Shown here piece after piece: positions 15,579 through 24,182 of a stretch of DNA of 64,000 nucleotides (its first letter is position 1; the number at the start of each line of letters is the position of its first letter). Source of the stretch: Nitrospira_D sp019636945 (lineage in GTDB: Bacteria; Nitrospirota; Nitrospiria; Nitrospirales; Nitrospiraceae). The stretch covers positions 248,001-312,000 of the forward strand of contig NZ_JBLFBO010000001.1 of NCBI RefSeq assembly GCF_047338595.1. The letters are read 5' to 3'. The notes beneath the pieces were generated by a model. That model saw only the letters and a list, made by a program, of their open reading frames with translations. It was not told where the DNA came from and ran no database searches. The position numbers and the translations under genes were made by a program.

Positions 15579-16895
15579 TCAGGAGCGTTTGGGACGTCGG
15601 CGGGAGCAATCCAGCGGATTGCGCAACATAATTGTTTCCGCACGCTTGGACCCGGTCGAAATCATATCGATGCGGCAGTCCACCAGCTCTTCGATGCGTG
15701 TCACATAGCGTTTCGCTTCGGCAGGGAGCTGCTTATAACTCGTCGTTCCCGTCGTGGCTGTGGTCCACCCCTTCATTCGCTGATAAATCGGCTCGCTGTT
15801 GGCCAACACATCCAGATCGGCCGGCATCGTCTTATGGATGGTACCGCCATGTCGATAGCCGGTACACAGCTTCAACTCCTTACACCCATCTAACACATCC
15901 AGCTTGGTCAGCGCCAGCGAAGTCAGCCCATTCACGACCGTGGCATGGCGAACCACCACCGCATCAAACCACCCGCAGCGCCTGGCCCGTCCTGTGGTTG
16001 AGCCGAACTCCTTCCCTCGTTCTTGAAGCCCTCGTCCGACTTCATCCGTCAGTTCGGTGGGAAACGGGCCACTCCCGACTCTGGTGGTGTAGGCCTTCGC
16101 AATGCCCATCACCGCATCGATCATCGTTGGTCCGACACCGGTTCCGGTGCAGGCACCCCCGGCTGCGGCGCTCGACGAAGTCACATAGGGATACGTGCCG
16201 AAATCCACATCGAGGTGCGTCCCTTGCGCGCCTTCAAACAACACCGTCTTGTTCTTCTCAATGGCCCGATTCAGCAACATGGTGGTGTCAACGATATGGT
16301 TCTTGAGCCGGTCGGCATAGCCCATGTATTGGTCGAAGACTTTGTCCACCTGAAAGGTGTCGACTTTATAGAGCCGCTCCAAGAACCAGTTCATTTCTAC
16401 GAGATTCTCTTCGAGTTTTCTCTTGAACAAGGTCGGATTGAGCAGATCCCCCGTGAGGATGCCGATCCGTGCCATTTTGTCGGCGTACGATGGTCCAATC
16501 CCTCGTCCGGTCGTGCCGATCTTCCGTGATCCCTTCGACTGTTCGGCCGCTCGGTCGATAGCCTTATGATAGGGAAGGATCAAGTGCGCTCGCTGACTGA
16601 CGGCGAAATTCTTGCCGAACGTAATGCCCTTGGCTTGCAGCTGATCCATTTCTTCGATCAAGGAGCCGGGATCGACGACCACCCCGTTGCCGATGACACA
16701 GGTCATTCCACGATAGAGGATTCCCGAGGGAATAAGATGGAAGATGTAGGTCCCCCGTTCGTTGATCACGGTATGCCCGGCGTTGGACCCACCTTGATAA
16801 CGCACCACGATGTCGGTATCACGGGCTAAGATATCGACAATCTTCCCTTTCCCTTCATCGCCCCACTGCGCACCGATAATGACGAGATTTCCCAT
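15579..16895 (-). CDS. purA: Adenylosuccinate synthase
   Basis: PurA makes adenylosuccinate from IMP, aspartate and GTP, the first step to AMP. The N-terminal GTP-binding loop GAQWGDEGKGKIVD is intact, with QGGSNAGHTV and IGTTGRGIGPSYADK following, and the C-terminal part contains VGSGPFPTEL. Length (438 residues) is normal. It is a single-gene unit on the minus strand. A promoter with an operator-like palindrome and a terminator-like hairpin lie directly upstream, described separately. Confidence 0.95.
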   Translation of the reverse strand: MGNLVIIGAQWGDEGKGKIVDILARDTDIVVRYQGGSNAGHTVINERGTYIFHLIPSGILYRGMTCVIGNGVVVDPGSLIEEMDQLQAKGITFGKNFAVSQRAHLILPYHKAIDRAAEQSKGSRKIGTTGRGIGPSYADKMARIGILTGDLLNPTLFKRKLEENLVEMNWFLERLYKVDTFQVDKVFDQYMGYADRLKNHIVDTTMLLNRAIEKNKTVLFEGAQGTHLDVDFGTYPYVTSSSAAAGGACTGTGVGPTMIDAVMGIAKAYTTRVGSGPFPTELTDEVGRGLQERGKEFGSTTGRARRCGWFDAVVVRHATVVNGLTSLALTKLDVLDGCKELKLCTGYRHGGTIHKTMPADLDVLANSEPIYQRMKGWTTATTGTTSYKQLPAEAKRYVTRIEELVDCRIDMISTGSKRAETIMLRNPLDCSRRRPKRS

Positions 16896-16929
16896 AGTTC
16901 AACGATGTCCCGGTCCCGATTTTGGCACG

Positions 16930-16965
16930 AAAAAATGGCTCTGACCTGATTGAGAGACCAGAGCC
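16930..16965 (-). terminator. Terminator-like hairpin in the purA leader
   Basis: On the minus strand GGCTCTG pairs with CAGAGCC across a 15-base loop and is followed directly by ATTTTTTCG. That is the form of an intrinsic terminator, yet it sits between the purA promoter and its start. It is either an attenuator or the end of a short upstream transcript. Confidence 0.55.
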
Positions 16966-16975
16966 AAGGGGGCTC

Positions 16976-17004
16976 ATGGTAGGTATCACCTACTGTTTTG
17001 TCAA
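16976..17004 (-). promoter_or_regulatory. purA promoter with overlapping palindromic operator
   Basis: On the minus strand, TTGACA (17004-16999) and TACCAT (16981-16976) are separated by exactly 17 bases. A perfect palindrome, GTAGGT-ATC-ACCTAC, covers 16979-16993, i.e. the -10 edge and half of the spacer. This is a good site for a repressor. Transcription would start near 16969. Confidence 0.6.
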
Positions 17005-17172
17005 GCCGTTCGTCTCAGCTCGTGGGATCGAGAACTGTTTGGATTCGTAATCTCTTGGAAAAGATCACGCCGGTGGTTTCTTGACTGCCCTGTATCCGCG
17101 TGTTAGCATGCCGATTCGTTCTCAACATCTTCATTTTTCGAATTAATTTCCCTGACTTCTTCGCGTGAGAGT

Positions 17173-17248
17173 GGGGCTGTAGCGCAGTTGGGAGCGCGCG
17201 TGAATGGCATTCACGAGGTCGCCGGTTCAATCCCGGCCAGCTCCACCA
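17173..17248 (+). tRNA. tRNA-Ala(GGC)
   Basis: A 76-base cloverleaf: acceptor GGGGCTG pairs with CAGCTCC (one G-T pair), D arm GCGC/GCGC, anticodon stem CGTGA/TCACG with loop ATGGCAT (anticodon GGC), T arm GCCGG-TTCAATC-CCGGC, and an encoded CCA. It decodes GCC alanine codons. Confidence 0.94.
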
Positions 17249-17475
17249 ACACGCATGTTGTGCAAACCGGCCGTGTTTTGAGGGTCATCCATCTGGTCGC
17301 AGCCGGACCAATCTCTTTGCAGTTGTGGGTCTAACGAGGATGTTCGTTCTTCAGCTATCCACCCGGTGCAACTTCATTCCGTGGCCTCGCCTCCCTACCT
17401 ATTGATTTTCTCGTTCGTTCGAGTTCGCCTCTTAAATGATCTGGTGATTCCACTTCACACGGAAGGTTTGTGCCG

Positions 17476-19317
17476 ATGCTCCAAATTGAATCGATCAGTA
17501 AGCAATATTCGACGAAGGTGCTCCTGACGGACGCCTCCGCACATCTTCGCCCGAATTCACGGGTCGGTCTCGTCGGTCCGAACGGCGCCGGGAAAACGAC
17601 GCTCTTTCGCATGGTCCTCGGGGAAGAGTCACCGGACAAAGGCTCGATCCGCAAGCGGCCTCGCCTTCGCATCGGCTATCTCCCGCAAGAGTTGGAAACC
17701 ATCACGGGCAAGACCGCTCTCGACGCCGCCCACCGCGACGAATACCCTGAACACGAGGCCAAGCGCATCCTGATGGGGCTGGGGTTTACCGAGGCCGATT
17801 TCGATCGCCCCGTCGAGAAACTCTCCGGAGGCTACCGGATGCGGGTAGCCCTGGCCCATCTGCTCCTCTCGAATCCCGATGTGTTGATGCTCGACGAGCC
17901 GACGAACCATTTGGATAAACCGACCCAGCGTTGGTTTGAACAGTTTCTGATCCAATCCGGTATGACGCTCCTGATCATCAGCCACGACACCGCATTTCTG
18001 GACCGCGTGGTGACACACATCTGGGAACTCCGCCATCATAAAATCGAGGAATACCGGGGCAACTATTCGCTCTTCACCAGGTTGAAGGAGGAGCGGGATG
18101 CCCAGCTCCAAGCCTCGGCAACCCGACAGTCCAAAGAGATCGCCCGTGTTCAGAAGTTCGTCGATCGGTTCCGCTATCAGGCCAATAAGGCCAGTCAGGT
18201 GCAATCGCGGTTGAAGCAGCTGGACAAGGTGAAGCGGATTGAAATCCAGCGGGACCCGAAACGCGTCAAGTTCCGATTTCCCCTTCCTTCTACCAGCGGT
18301 CGTCAGGTATTGGATCTCGTCGGGGCGAGCAAACGCTACGGTGAAAAGGTGGTCTATCAGACTCTCGATTTTTCCGTGGAGCGTGGTCAGCGTGTCGCGC
18401 TGGTCGGTGAAAACGGGGCCGGCAAGAGTACGCTCTTGAAGATGCTCTCCGGCGTACTGGCGCCCGATACCGGCACCCGAACGGTCGGCCACGGGGTGAC
18501 CCTGCACTACTTTGCCCAGCATCAGGCGGAGACGCTCAACCCTGAGCATTCCGTGCTCGAGTCGCTCGAAGAGGTCACCAAACATGCGGAGATGAACTTT
18601 CTCCGGGGGATCGCGGGTGCATTCCTGTTCTCCGGCCAGGATCAGAAGAAACCCATCAAGGCGTTGAGCGGTGGTGAACGGAACCGGGTCGCCCTCGCCC
18701 GTATGCTGGTGGAACCGGCCAATACCCTCTTGCTCGATGAGCCGACGAACCACCTGGATCCTGCCTCCGTCGATGTGCTCACGGACGCCTTGGCGGAATT
18801 CCCAGGGACGATCATCTTCATTTCGCATGATCCGACGTTTCTGGCCCGCATCGCCACTCGAGTCGTCGAGATTGAAGAGGGGAAGGCCCGGAACTTCATC
18901 GGGGACTACGAGTATTATCTCTGGAAAAAGGCGCAGGAGTTTGAATCGATCAAGGAAACAAGCGAGGAACTCGCGGGTGGTTCAACGCCCACGTCTTCTG
19001 GCCCGACCCGTGCGATGGTTCAACAGGTTCAACCAAAGGGGAAGGGCGGCGAACGACGAGACTTGACGAAGACACAGGCCCGACTGGAAAAGCAGATTTC
19101 CCGATCAGAAACAGAAATTGCCGAGGCGGAGACCAAAATCAAAGCGCGTGAGTCTGAGCTCTCAGATCCGAAACTCTATGCTGAGTTCGATCGTTGGAAT
19201 CTTCTGCATCAGGAACAGGACGGCTGGAAGCGGGATCTCGAACGACTGACTGCTCGCTGGGAATCACTCTCGGCCGAACTCGAGAGTGTGAAGCAACAAC
19301 TCGTGTCGATGGGTTAG
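17476..19317 (+). CDS. ABC-F family ATPase
   Basis: Two ABC domains lie in one chain without membrane segments. Walker A motifs are GPNGAGKTT and GENGAGKST, signatures LSGGYRMR and LSGGERNR, and Walker B motifs MLDEPTNHLD and LLDEPTNHLD. An interdomain linker rich in basic residues (FRYQANKASQVQSRLKQL) contacts the ribosome in this family. A C-terminal coiled coil (residues about 530-610) resembles Uup/YheS. ABC-F proteins act in translation or ribosome rescue, not transport. GGAAGG sits 9 bases before the chosen ATG; a GTG at 17470 is the alternative. Confidence 0.9.
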   Translation: MLQIESISKQYSTKVLLTDASAHLRPNSRVGLVGPNGAGKTTLFRMVLGEESPDKGSIRKRPRLRIGYLPQELETITGKTALDAAHRDEYPEHEAKRILMGLGFTEADFDRPVEKLSGGYRMRVALAHLLLSNPDVLMLDEPTNHLDKPTQRWFEQFLIQSGMTLLIISHDTAFLDRVVTHIWELRHHKIEEYRGNYSLFTRLKEERDAQLQASATRQSKEIARVQKFVDRFRYQANKASQVQSRLKQLDKVKRIEIQRDPKRVKFRFPLPSTSGRQVLDLVGASKRYGEKVVYQTLDFSVERGQRVALVGENGAGKSTLLKMLSGVLAPDTGTRTVGHGVTLHYFAQHQAETLNPEHSVLESLEEVTKHAEMNFLRGIAGAFLFSGQDQKKPIKALSGGERNRVALARMLVEPANTLLLDEPTNHLDPASVDVLTDALAEFPGTIIFISHDPTFLARIATRVVEIEEGKARNFIGDYEYYLWKKAQEFESIKETSEELAGGSTPTSSGPTRAMVQQVQPKGKGGERRDLTKTQARLEKQISRSETEIAEAETKIKARESELSDPKLYAEFDRWNLLHQEQDGWKRDLERLTARWESLSAELESVKQQLVSMG

Positions 19318-19384
19318 CGAAGTCTCCACACGCAGCGTAGGTGTTGTTGACCGGCGACGGGTGAGAACGTTTCGAGCCAGGGTC

Positions 19385-19777
19385 TCAAACGGAGGCTTTG
19401 AGAGTTTCTTCCAGATAATAGTACAGCCAGCGGTGCTTTTCTTTGGTCACCAATTCATCCCACACGACTCCGATGAGGAATCCCTTCTTTTCCCATGGCC
19501 TCACCCAGGCGACCATGCCGTCGAGTTTTTCCTGCTGCTCCACTCGATCGGAATCCAGGAAGGCGAGTGAGACGGTGACCCGCTCATTCGACGGGAACCG
19601 TTCTTTGGTGTGAAACCCCGCTCCGATCTTGTTCACATTATCCAGAACCGCCGTACAGGCGCGCCCGCCGCTCTTCGGCGACACCAAGGCAGACCCAACC
19701 AATTCGGCGCGGACGAATTTCCGCCGCTCACTCAGTGCGGTGGCATGGCCCGACAGTTTTCCTTCTCCTCGCCTCAT
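19385..19777 (-). CDS. PilZ-domain protein, 130 aa
   Basis: PilZ domains bind cyclic di-GMP through an RxxxR motif and a D/NxSxxG strand. Here ERRKFVRAELVGSALV supplies an RxxxR (RKFVR) and NVNKIGAGFHTKE occupies the second position with Asn instead of Ser, so the binding pocket may be weakened. The remainder is beta-rich (VTVSLAFLDS, MVAWVRPWEKKGFLIGV), as in the barrel. It is a stand-alone sensor or adaptor near no obvious motility gene. Confidence 0.7.
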   Translation of the reverse strand: MRRGEGKLSGHATALSERRKFVRAELVGSALVSPKSGGRACTAVLDNVNKIGAGFHTKERFPSNERVTVSLAFLDSDRVEQQEKLDGMVAWVRPWEKKGFLIGVVWDELVTKEKHRWLYYYLEETLKASV

Positions 19778-19827
19778 CGTTCTAAGTATAATCGATAGGA
19801 CGAGAATGTAAACCCCTGCAATTGGCC

Positions 19828-21120
19828 CTATGGAGATGGCTTTGGGCGGTAGTACCGGCGGTCTTTGAGCACCGGCGGAAGGTGAGTTTGCTCTGTCCGT
19901 GCACGTGGATCGTCATGCACATAGCGATAGTCGGTTCCATACCCCAAATCCTTCATGACAGACGTCACGGCATTCCGGAGATGGAGCGGAACTCCTAGAT
20001 TTCCATGGGCTTGTGCATCCTTGCTCGCTTCCAGGAGACCGATATAGGACGCGTTGTCCTTCGGCCGTGAGGCAAGATACGTCGTCCCATGGGCCAGATT
20101 GATCTGGGCCTCCGGAAGCCCGACGAGTTGGACGGCCTGTGCCACCGAAACGGCCACGACAAGAGCGAGCGGGTCGGCATTGCCGACATCTTCCGATGCA
20201 AAGATCACCATCCGGCGGGCGATGAACGTCGGATCCTCTCCAGCTTCCAACATCCGCGCCAACCAGTAGAGCGCCCCATCTGCATCGGAATCCCGCAGAC
20301 TTTTAATGTAAGCCGAGATCGTATTGTAGTGCTCTTCACCGGTCTTGTCATACCGTAGGGCCTTCGCATTCAACGCAGCTTCCAACATTGCTACATCGAT
20401 CGCGCGTGTGCCATCAGACTCTCTGGGCGCCTGCCTCACGACAAACTCCAATGCCGTCAACATGGCCCTCGCATCGCCATTGCCGAACGCGACCAAGCGC
20501 TGACAGGCTTGTGGTGACACTGCGGCCTTCAGTTGTCCCAGACCGACCTCTGAATCGTTCAGTGCTCGATCCAGAATCCGCCCGAGGGCTTCATCACTCA
20601 GGGGTTTCAGCACCACTAAAATCGAGCGTGATAATAGCGGACTGATGACTTCGAACGAGGGATTTTCCGTGGTTGCGCCGACCAGGATGATGGTACCTCG
20701 CTCGACGTGGGGAAGAAAGGCATCTTGTTGCGCTTTGTTGAACCGGTGAATTTCATCCACAAACAGGATGGTCCGCTGACCGTTGATCAACCGGCGTTGC
20801 TCGGCCGCCTTGATGATCATGCGCAACTCGGGCACGCCGCCGGTGACGGCCGAAAAGGATACAAACTGGGCCTTCGTATACCTGGCAATCAGATGAGCGA
20901 GTGTCGTCTTTCCCGATCCCGGTGGCCCCCAGAAGATGACGGAAGAGAGCTGATCGGCCTCGATGGCCCGTCGTAGCGGTCGATCTGTTGCGGTGATGTC
21001 GTCCTGCCCCACGAAATCCTCGAACACACGGGGACGCATCCGTTCTGCAAGCGGAGCGTCAACGACTTGTTCATGGTGCACCGTGAATAGATCTGGGGCC
21101 TGATCACGAGAACGGGTCAT
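19828..21120 (-). CDS. rarA: Replication-associated recombination protein A
   Basis: RarA/MgsA is an AAA+ clamp-loader-like ATPase acting at stalled forks. Walker A is GPPGSGKTTLAH, Walker B FVDEIHRFNKAQQDAFL, sensor 1 GATTENPSFEV, and the C-terminal tetramerisation and lid region has LYWLARMLEAGEDP and FASEDVGNADP. The ATG at 21120 is preferred because GAGGAGTGAG precedes it and translation starts into LAERMRPRVFEDFVGQ. The frame is open up to 21189 but without a ribosome site. It is divergent from the hydrolase gene. Confidence 0.92.
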   Translation of the reverse strand: MTRSRDQAPDLFTVHHEQVVDAPLAERMRPRVFEDFVGQDDITATDRPLRRAIEADQLSSVIFWGPPGSGKTTLAHLIARYTKAQFVSFSAVTGGVPELRMIIKAAEQRRLINGQRTILFVDEIHRFNKAQQDAFLPHVERGTIILVGATTENPSFEVISPLLSRSILVVLKPLSDEALGRILDRALNDSEVGLGQLKAAVSPQACQRLVAFGNGDARAMLTALEFVVRQAPRESDGTRAIDVAMLEAALNAKALRYDKTGEEHYNTISAYIKSLRDSDADGALYWLARMLEAGEDPTFIARRMVIFASEDVGNADPLALVVAVSVAQAVQLVGLPEAQINLAHGTTYLASRPKDNASYIGLLEASKDAQAHGNLGVPLHLRNAVTSVMKDLGYGTDYRYVHDDPRARTEQTHLPPVLKDRRYYRPKPSP

Positions 21121-21229
21121 CTCACTCCTCACAACTTTTCGAGAATTGTATACGCCGGGCCATCTGAGCGCAAATGACCTCTTGACCATACCGACAGCCG
21201 ATGGTACGACGTTTGACCAGGACTATCTC

Positions 21230-22027
21230 ATGCTCGCTCAGGTCAATAATATCTCCCTCGCCTTCAACGATCTGGGGACCGGACTCCCCCTTGTCTTTCT
21301 CCACGCCTTTCCGCTCAACCGCACCATGTGGGCGGAACAAGAGAAAGGTCTTTCAGCACAGTTTCGAGTGATTACGATCGACCTGCGAGGACACGGCGAG
21401 TCCGATGCACCGCTTTGGCACTATTCTCTCGATCAGGCAGCCGATGACGTGCGCAGCCTGCTCGATCACCTTTCCATCCGGCAAGCAGTTTTTATCGGGC
21501 TCTCGATGGGTGGATACATCGCCTTGGCCTTCTATCGAAAGTATGCCGAGCGCGTCAAAGGATTGGTGTTGGCCGATACGAGAGCCCAGGCCGATACAGA
21601 GGATGGAAAACGGGCACGGTTTGAGATGGCTCAGCTTGCGTACAGACAAGGGGCGGGGGCGATCGCCGAGATCATGATTCCCAAGTTACTGAGCCCTGCC
21701 ACGATTCAGACGAGGCCGGAGCTGGTTCAACGGGTGCGCACAATGATCGAGGGCAATCAAGTGAGTGGCATTGCCGGAGATCTGATGGCGATGGCGGAGC
21801 GGCCTGATTCGCAGCCTCTTTTAACGCAGATTTTATGTCCTGTTCAGATTATCGTCGGCGAGCTGGATCTGCCGACACCACCTGCCGACGCCCGGCTCAT
21901 GGCGGAGAGGATTCCCGATGCCCGCCTGGCCGTCATTCCAGGAGCAGGCCATCTCTCGAACCTGGAACAGCCGGAGCTGTTCAATGAAGCGATCCGTTCC
22001 TTTGGTTTGCTTCTAGCAGGATGCTGA
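21230..22027 (+). CDS. Alpha/beta-fold hydrolase
   Basis: The nucleophile elbow GLSMGG (Ser in G-x-S-x-G), oxyanion strand VFLHAFPLNRTMW, acidic residue in VGELDLPTPP and catalytic His in IPGAGHLSNLE are all present and in order, giving a complete triad. The fold resembles 3-oxoadipate enol-lactonase/epoxide-hydrolase-type enzymes, but the substrate is unknown. The stop codon and last residues (LLAGC) are encoded inside the left arm of the palindromic repeat that follows. The start at 21230 begins the domain; upstream in-frame residues do not fit it. Confidence 0.85.
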   Translation: MLAQVNNISLAFNDLGTGLPLVFLHAFPLNRTMWAEQEKGLSAQFRVITIDLRGHGESDAPLWHYSLDQAADDVRSLLDHLSIRQAVFIGLSMGGYIALAFYRKYAERVKGLVLADTRAQADTEDGKRARFEMAQLAYRQGAGAIAEIMIPKLLSPATIQTRPELVQRVRTMIEGNQVSGIAGDLMAMAERPDSQPLLTQILCPVQIIVGELDLPTPPADARLMAERIPDARLAVIPGAGHLSNLEQPELFNEAIRSFGLLLAGC

Positions 22028-22214
22028 AAAAGTCCGCCAGCGGCGTTCTCGCATCGCTCAGAGGCTCAACGTACCAAAGCGTACGCCTCGCCTCCTCACT
22101 CGCTGCGGCCTTGCTGGACAACCTTTTTGAGCATCCTGGGTGTTCGTGCTCTACTTCTCTCTCTTGTTTCAACGGTGGTTGATGTATACACCGAGTTTTT
22201 CAGCAGACTGCTAG
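22013..22214. repeat. Nested palindromic repeat, about 200 bp (MITE/REP-like)
   Basis: The outer arms are CTAGCAGGATGCTGAAAAA (22013-22031) and TTTTTCAGCAGACTGCTAG (22196-22214), which differ at two bases when complemented. A second pairing, CAGGATGCTGAAAAAG with CTTTTTGAGCATCCTG (22123-22138), shares the left arm. A central pairing (GAGGC...GCCTC around a GTAC-rich core) lies at about 22068-22092. From memory, Nitrospira genomes carry many related intergenic repeats. It has no coding capacity. Confidence 0.7.
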
Positions 22215-22255
22215 CAAGATAGACGCTGGCTTGACGAGGGAGATCCATAGAGCGT

Positions 22256-22903
22256 TCACTCTGGATCGCCGACGCTGCCCCGTCGAATCAATTTCAAAAA
22301 TTCCTCACGCGTCTGCGATTGACTGCGGAACGCTCCCAGCATCGAGCTGGTGACGGCCACGGTGTTTTGTTTTTCCACTCCCCGCATCATCATGCAAAGA
22401 TGTCGGGCTTCGATCACAACGCCGACACCATGGGCATTCAGCTTCGTGCTCAATGTTTCAGCAATCTGCACGGTCAACCGTTCTTGAACTTGCAGACGCC
22501 TGGCGAACATGTCGACGATCCGCGGGATCTTGCTGAGACCGACCACCTTCTTGTTGGGCAAGTAGCCGACATGGACTCGACCAAAAAACGGCAGCAAGTG
22601 ATGTTCGCACATGCTGAAAAAGTCGATGTCTTTGACGATGACCATTTCGTCATATTCGATCGGGAACAGCGCACCGTTCAGGAGGTGATCGATATCACGC
22701 TGGTACCCCTGCGTCATAAAGGCCAGGGCTTTGGCCACTCGCTCAGGGGTCTTGAGAAGCCCATTCCGACTCGGCTTTTCGCCGAGGGCGAGGAGCACCT
22801 CCGTAACCAGCGATTGGAGGACCGGCAAGTCCGGAGCCCGTCCGCTTCCGTTGGCGTCTTCCACCGATGTCGGTCGTTTCTCTCGTTTTGGTGACTTTCT
22901 CAC
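22256..22903 (-). CDS. folE: GTP cyclohydrolase I
   Basis: FolE converts GTP to dihydroneopterin triphosphate, the entry to folate and biopterin. Zinc ligands are seen in MCEHHLLPF and in RHLCMMMRGV; PNKKVVGLSKI and VQERLTVQIAETL are family signatures. I use the GTG at 22903, which has AAAGGGAA upstream and lies 16 bases after the ptpS stop; an ATG at 22963 would overlap ptpS by 44 bases and adds a basic non-homologous tail. The downstream position after ptpS points to one operon. Confidence 0.93.
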   Translation of the reverse strand: MRKSPKREKRPTSVEDANGSGRAPDLPVLQSLVTEVLLALGEKPSRNGLLKTPERVAKALAFMTQGYQRDIDHLLNGALFPIEYDEMVIVKDIDFFSMCEHHLLPFFGRVHVGYLPNKKVVGLSKIPRIVDMFARRLQVQERLTVQIAETLSTKLNAHGVGVVIEARHLCMMMRGVEKQNTVAVTSSMLGAFRSQSQTREEFLKLIRRGSVGDPE

Positions 22904-22919
22904 GATATTCCCTTTCGCC

Positions 22920-23324
22920 TTAACTGGCGCCCGTATATTCAAAATAGTTGTCTCTGGTCTCAATGACCCCGACTTTGTGCAGACGACCGGCAGGCAGCAG
23001 CGGGTTGAGGATGTCCCAGATCACTGCGACAAGATTCTCTCCTGTGGTAGTCAAGGCAGAGAACGCCGGGTCACTGTTCAGATCCTGATGATCAAAGCGT
23101 TCGATGACCCTGTCGGTGACGATGCGGTCAAGAGAATCGAGGTTGGTCGAACTCTCTGCCGTTCCGGCACGAACCGTCACCAGGACCACATAGTTATGCC
23201 CGTGACCGTTCGCATTGTTACATTTGCCGAAGGCAGCCCAGTTTTCTTCAGGGGAGAGGAGATCCGTATGCAGCCGATGGGCGGCGCAAAAGCGATAGCG
23301 TCTGGTCACAAATATCTGTGACAT
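22920..23324 (-). CDS. 6-pyruvoyl-tetrahydropterin synthase, BH4 type
   Basis: The protein converts dihydroneopterin triphosphate to a pyruvoyl or carboxy pterin. Zinc histidines are in AAHRL and HGHNY, and the catalytic Cys is in FGKCNNANGHGHNY. That string, together with RFDHQDLNSDP, TTTGENLVAVIW and the end HKVGVIETRDNYFEY, follows the animal-type PTPS pattern more closely than QueD, which has a shorter Cys-to-His spacing. With folE 16 bases downstream it could make tetrahydrobiopterin; a queuosine role (QueD) remains possible. Start and length (134) are normal. Confidence 0.85.
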   Translation of the reverse strand: MSQIFVTRRYRFCAAHRLHTDLLSPEENWAAFGKCNNANGHGHNYVVLVTVRAGTAESSTNLDSLDRIVTDRVIERFDHQDLNSDPAFSALTTTGENLVAVIWDILNPLLPAGRLHKVGVIETRDNYFEYTGAS

Positions 23325-23350
23325 TCAATCCGGTCACTCGTGGTGTGGGT

Positions 23351-23388
23351 GAAAAAGCTAAGACTGCCCGATGTTCGAACAGTCTTAG
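23351..23388 (-). terminator. Intrinsic terminator after the A-type Fe-S carrier gene
   Basis: On the minus strand CTAAGACTG and CAGTCTTAG form a perfect 9-base stem with a 13-base loop, followed by CTTTTTC. It ends the erpA-like transcript 50 bases past its stop and separates it from ptpS-folE. Confidence 0.85.
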
Positions 23389-23436
23389 ACAGGAGAGTCC
23401 ATGATCGGCATTCCTACGGTCATCCCGTAGCCACGC

Positions 23437-23763
23437 TTACGCGCTAAAGGAGCTGCCGCAGCCGCACGTCGTCTTGGCCTGAGGATTCTTGATCGAGAAA
23501 CCCGAGCCTTGCACACTGTCGACGTAGTCAACTTCCGCGCCTTGCAGCAAGGGAGCGCTCTGTGAGTCCATGATGAGCTTCACCTCACCCTTTTCGATGA
23601 CGGTATCATCCTCGGCCATCTTGGATTCAAAGGCCATCCCATATTGATACCCGTGGCATCCCCCACCGCGGACGTAGACCCGCAACCCGACGATATCCTT
23701 CTCCTCGGCCATCAATTCCTTGATCTTCTGTTCCGCCACCGCCGTAATGTTAACCATTGTCAT
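23437..23763 (-). CDS. erpA: A-type iron-sulfur carrier (ErpA/IscA family)
   Basis: The three cluster cysteines are present: GGGCHGYQY (residue about 36) and the C-terminal CGCGSSF pair. Length (108) is normal. It inserts Fe-S clusters into apo-proteins such as the ferredoxin and NuoF encoded upstream. It follows the ferredoxin gene by about 70 bases on the same strand. AGGAGG precedes the ATG. Which A-type subfamily it belongs to cannot be settled by eye; erpA is the best label. Confidence 0.88.
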   Translation of the reverse strand: MTMVNITAVAEQKIKELMAEEKDIVGLRVYVRGGGCHGYQYGMAFESKMAEDDTVIEKGEVKLIMDSQSAPLLQGAEVDYVDSVQGSGFSIKNPQAKTTCGCGSSFSA

Positions 23764-23832
23764 CCTCCTCTATGGATCGTTCCAGCCTACTCGGCTGGCT
23801 AGAATGTTAGTCTAACACCTCTTCTTCCAATA

Positions 23833-24168
23833 TCAACCCCTTGCCTCCGATGTCGCTCGCTGTGGCTGCTCCCATTTAGCCTCGGGGACACGCACCACGA
23901 CATCCCCCAACACACGAGCCTGACATGCTAAGCGATGCCAGGGCTCTGTCAACGCTTCGCGATCCAGCAGGTCCTGCTCGTCAAAGTCGATCTCGGAGAG
24001 ATGTTCCTGCCCCATCTGAACCTCGACCCGGCACGTCGTACAGGATGCGTTCCCGCCGCAATCGTGATTCAGTCGAAATCCCAATTCCTTGGCAGCCTCA
24101 AGCAGTGAGACGTTCTCCTCAACCTCCCCGCTTCGCCCGTCCGTGTGCAGAAACGTCACTCGTGGCAT
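23833..24168 (-). CDS. 2Fe-2S ferredoxin
   Basis: The cluster motif is CGGNASCTTCRVEV with the distal Cys in HRLACQARVLGDVVV, giving C-x5-C-x2-C...C typical of plant/adrenodoxin-type ferredoxins. I choose the ATG at 24168 with AGGAG upstream; the frame extends to 24228 but overlaps NuoF. It starts 14 bases after the NuoF gene, so the two are one operon and the ferredoxin is a likely electron partner. Confidence 0.9.
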   Translation of the reverse strand: MPRVTFLHTDGRSGEVEENVSLLEAAKELGFRLNHDCGGNASCTTCRVEVQMGQEHLSEIDFDEQDLLDREALTEPWHRLACQARVLGDVVVRVPEAKWEQPQRATSEARG

Positions 24169-24182
24169 GATGACGTCTCCTC

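Noticed and set aside
17629..18828. 399-residue minus-strand open frame
   Set aside because: It lies fully antisense to the ABC-F gene, whose motifs are intact, and has no recognisable domain.
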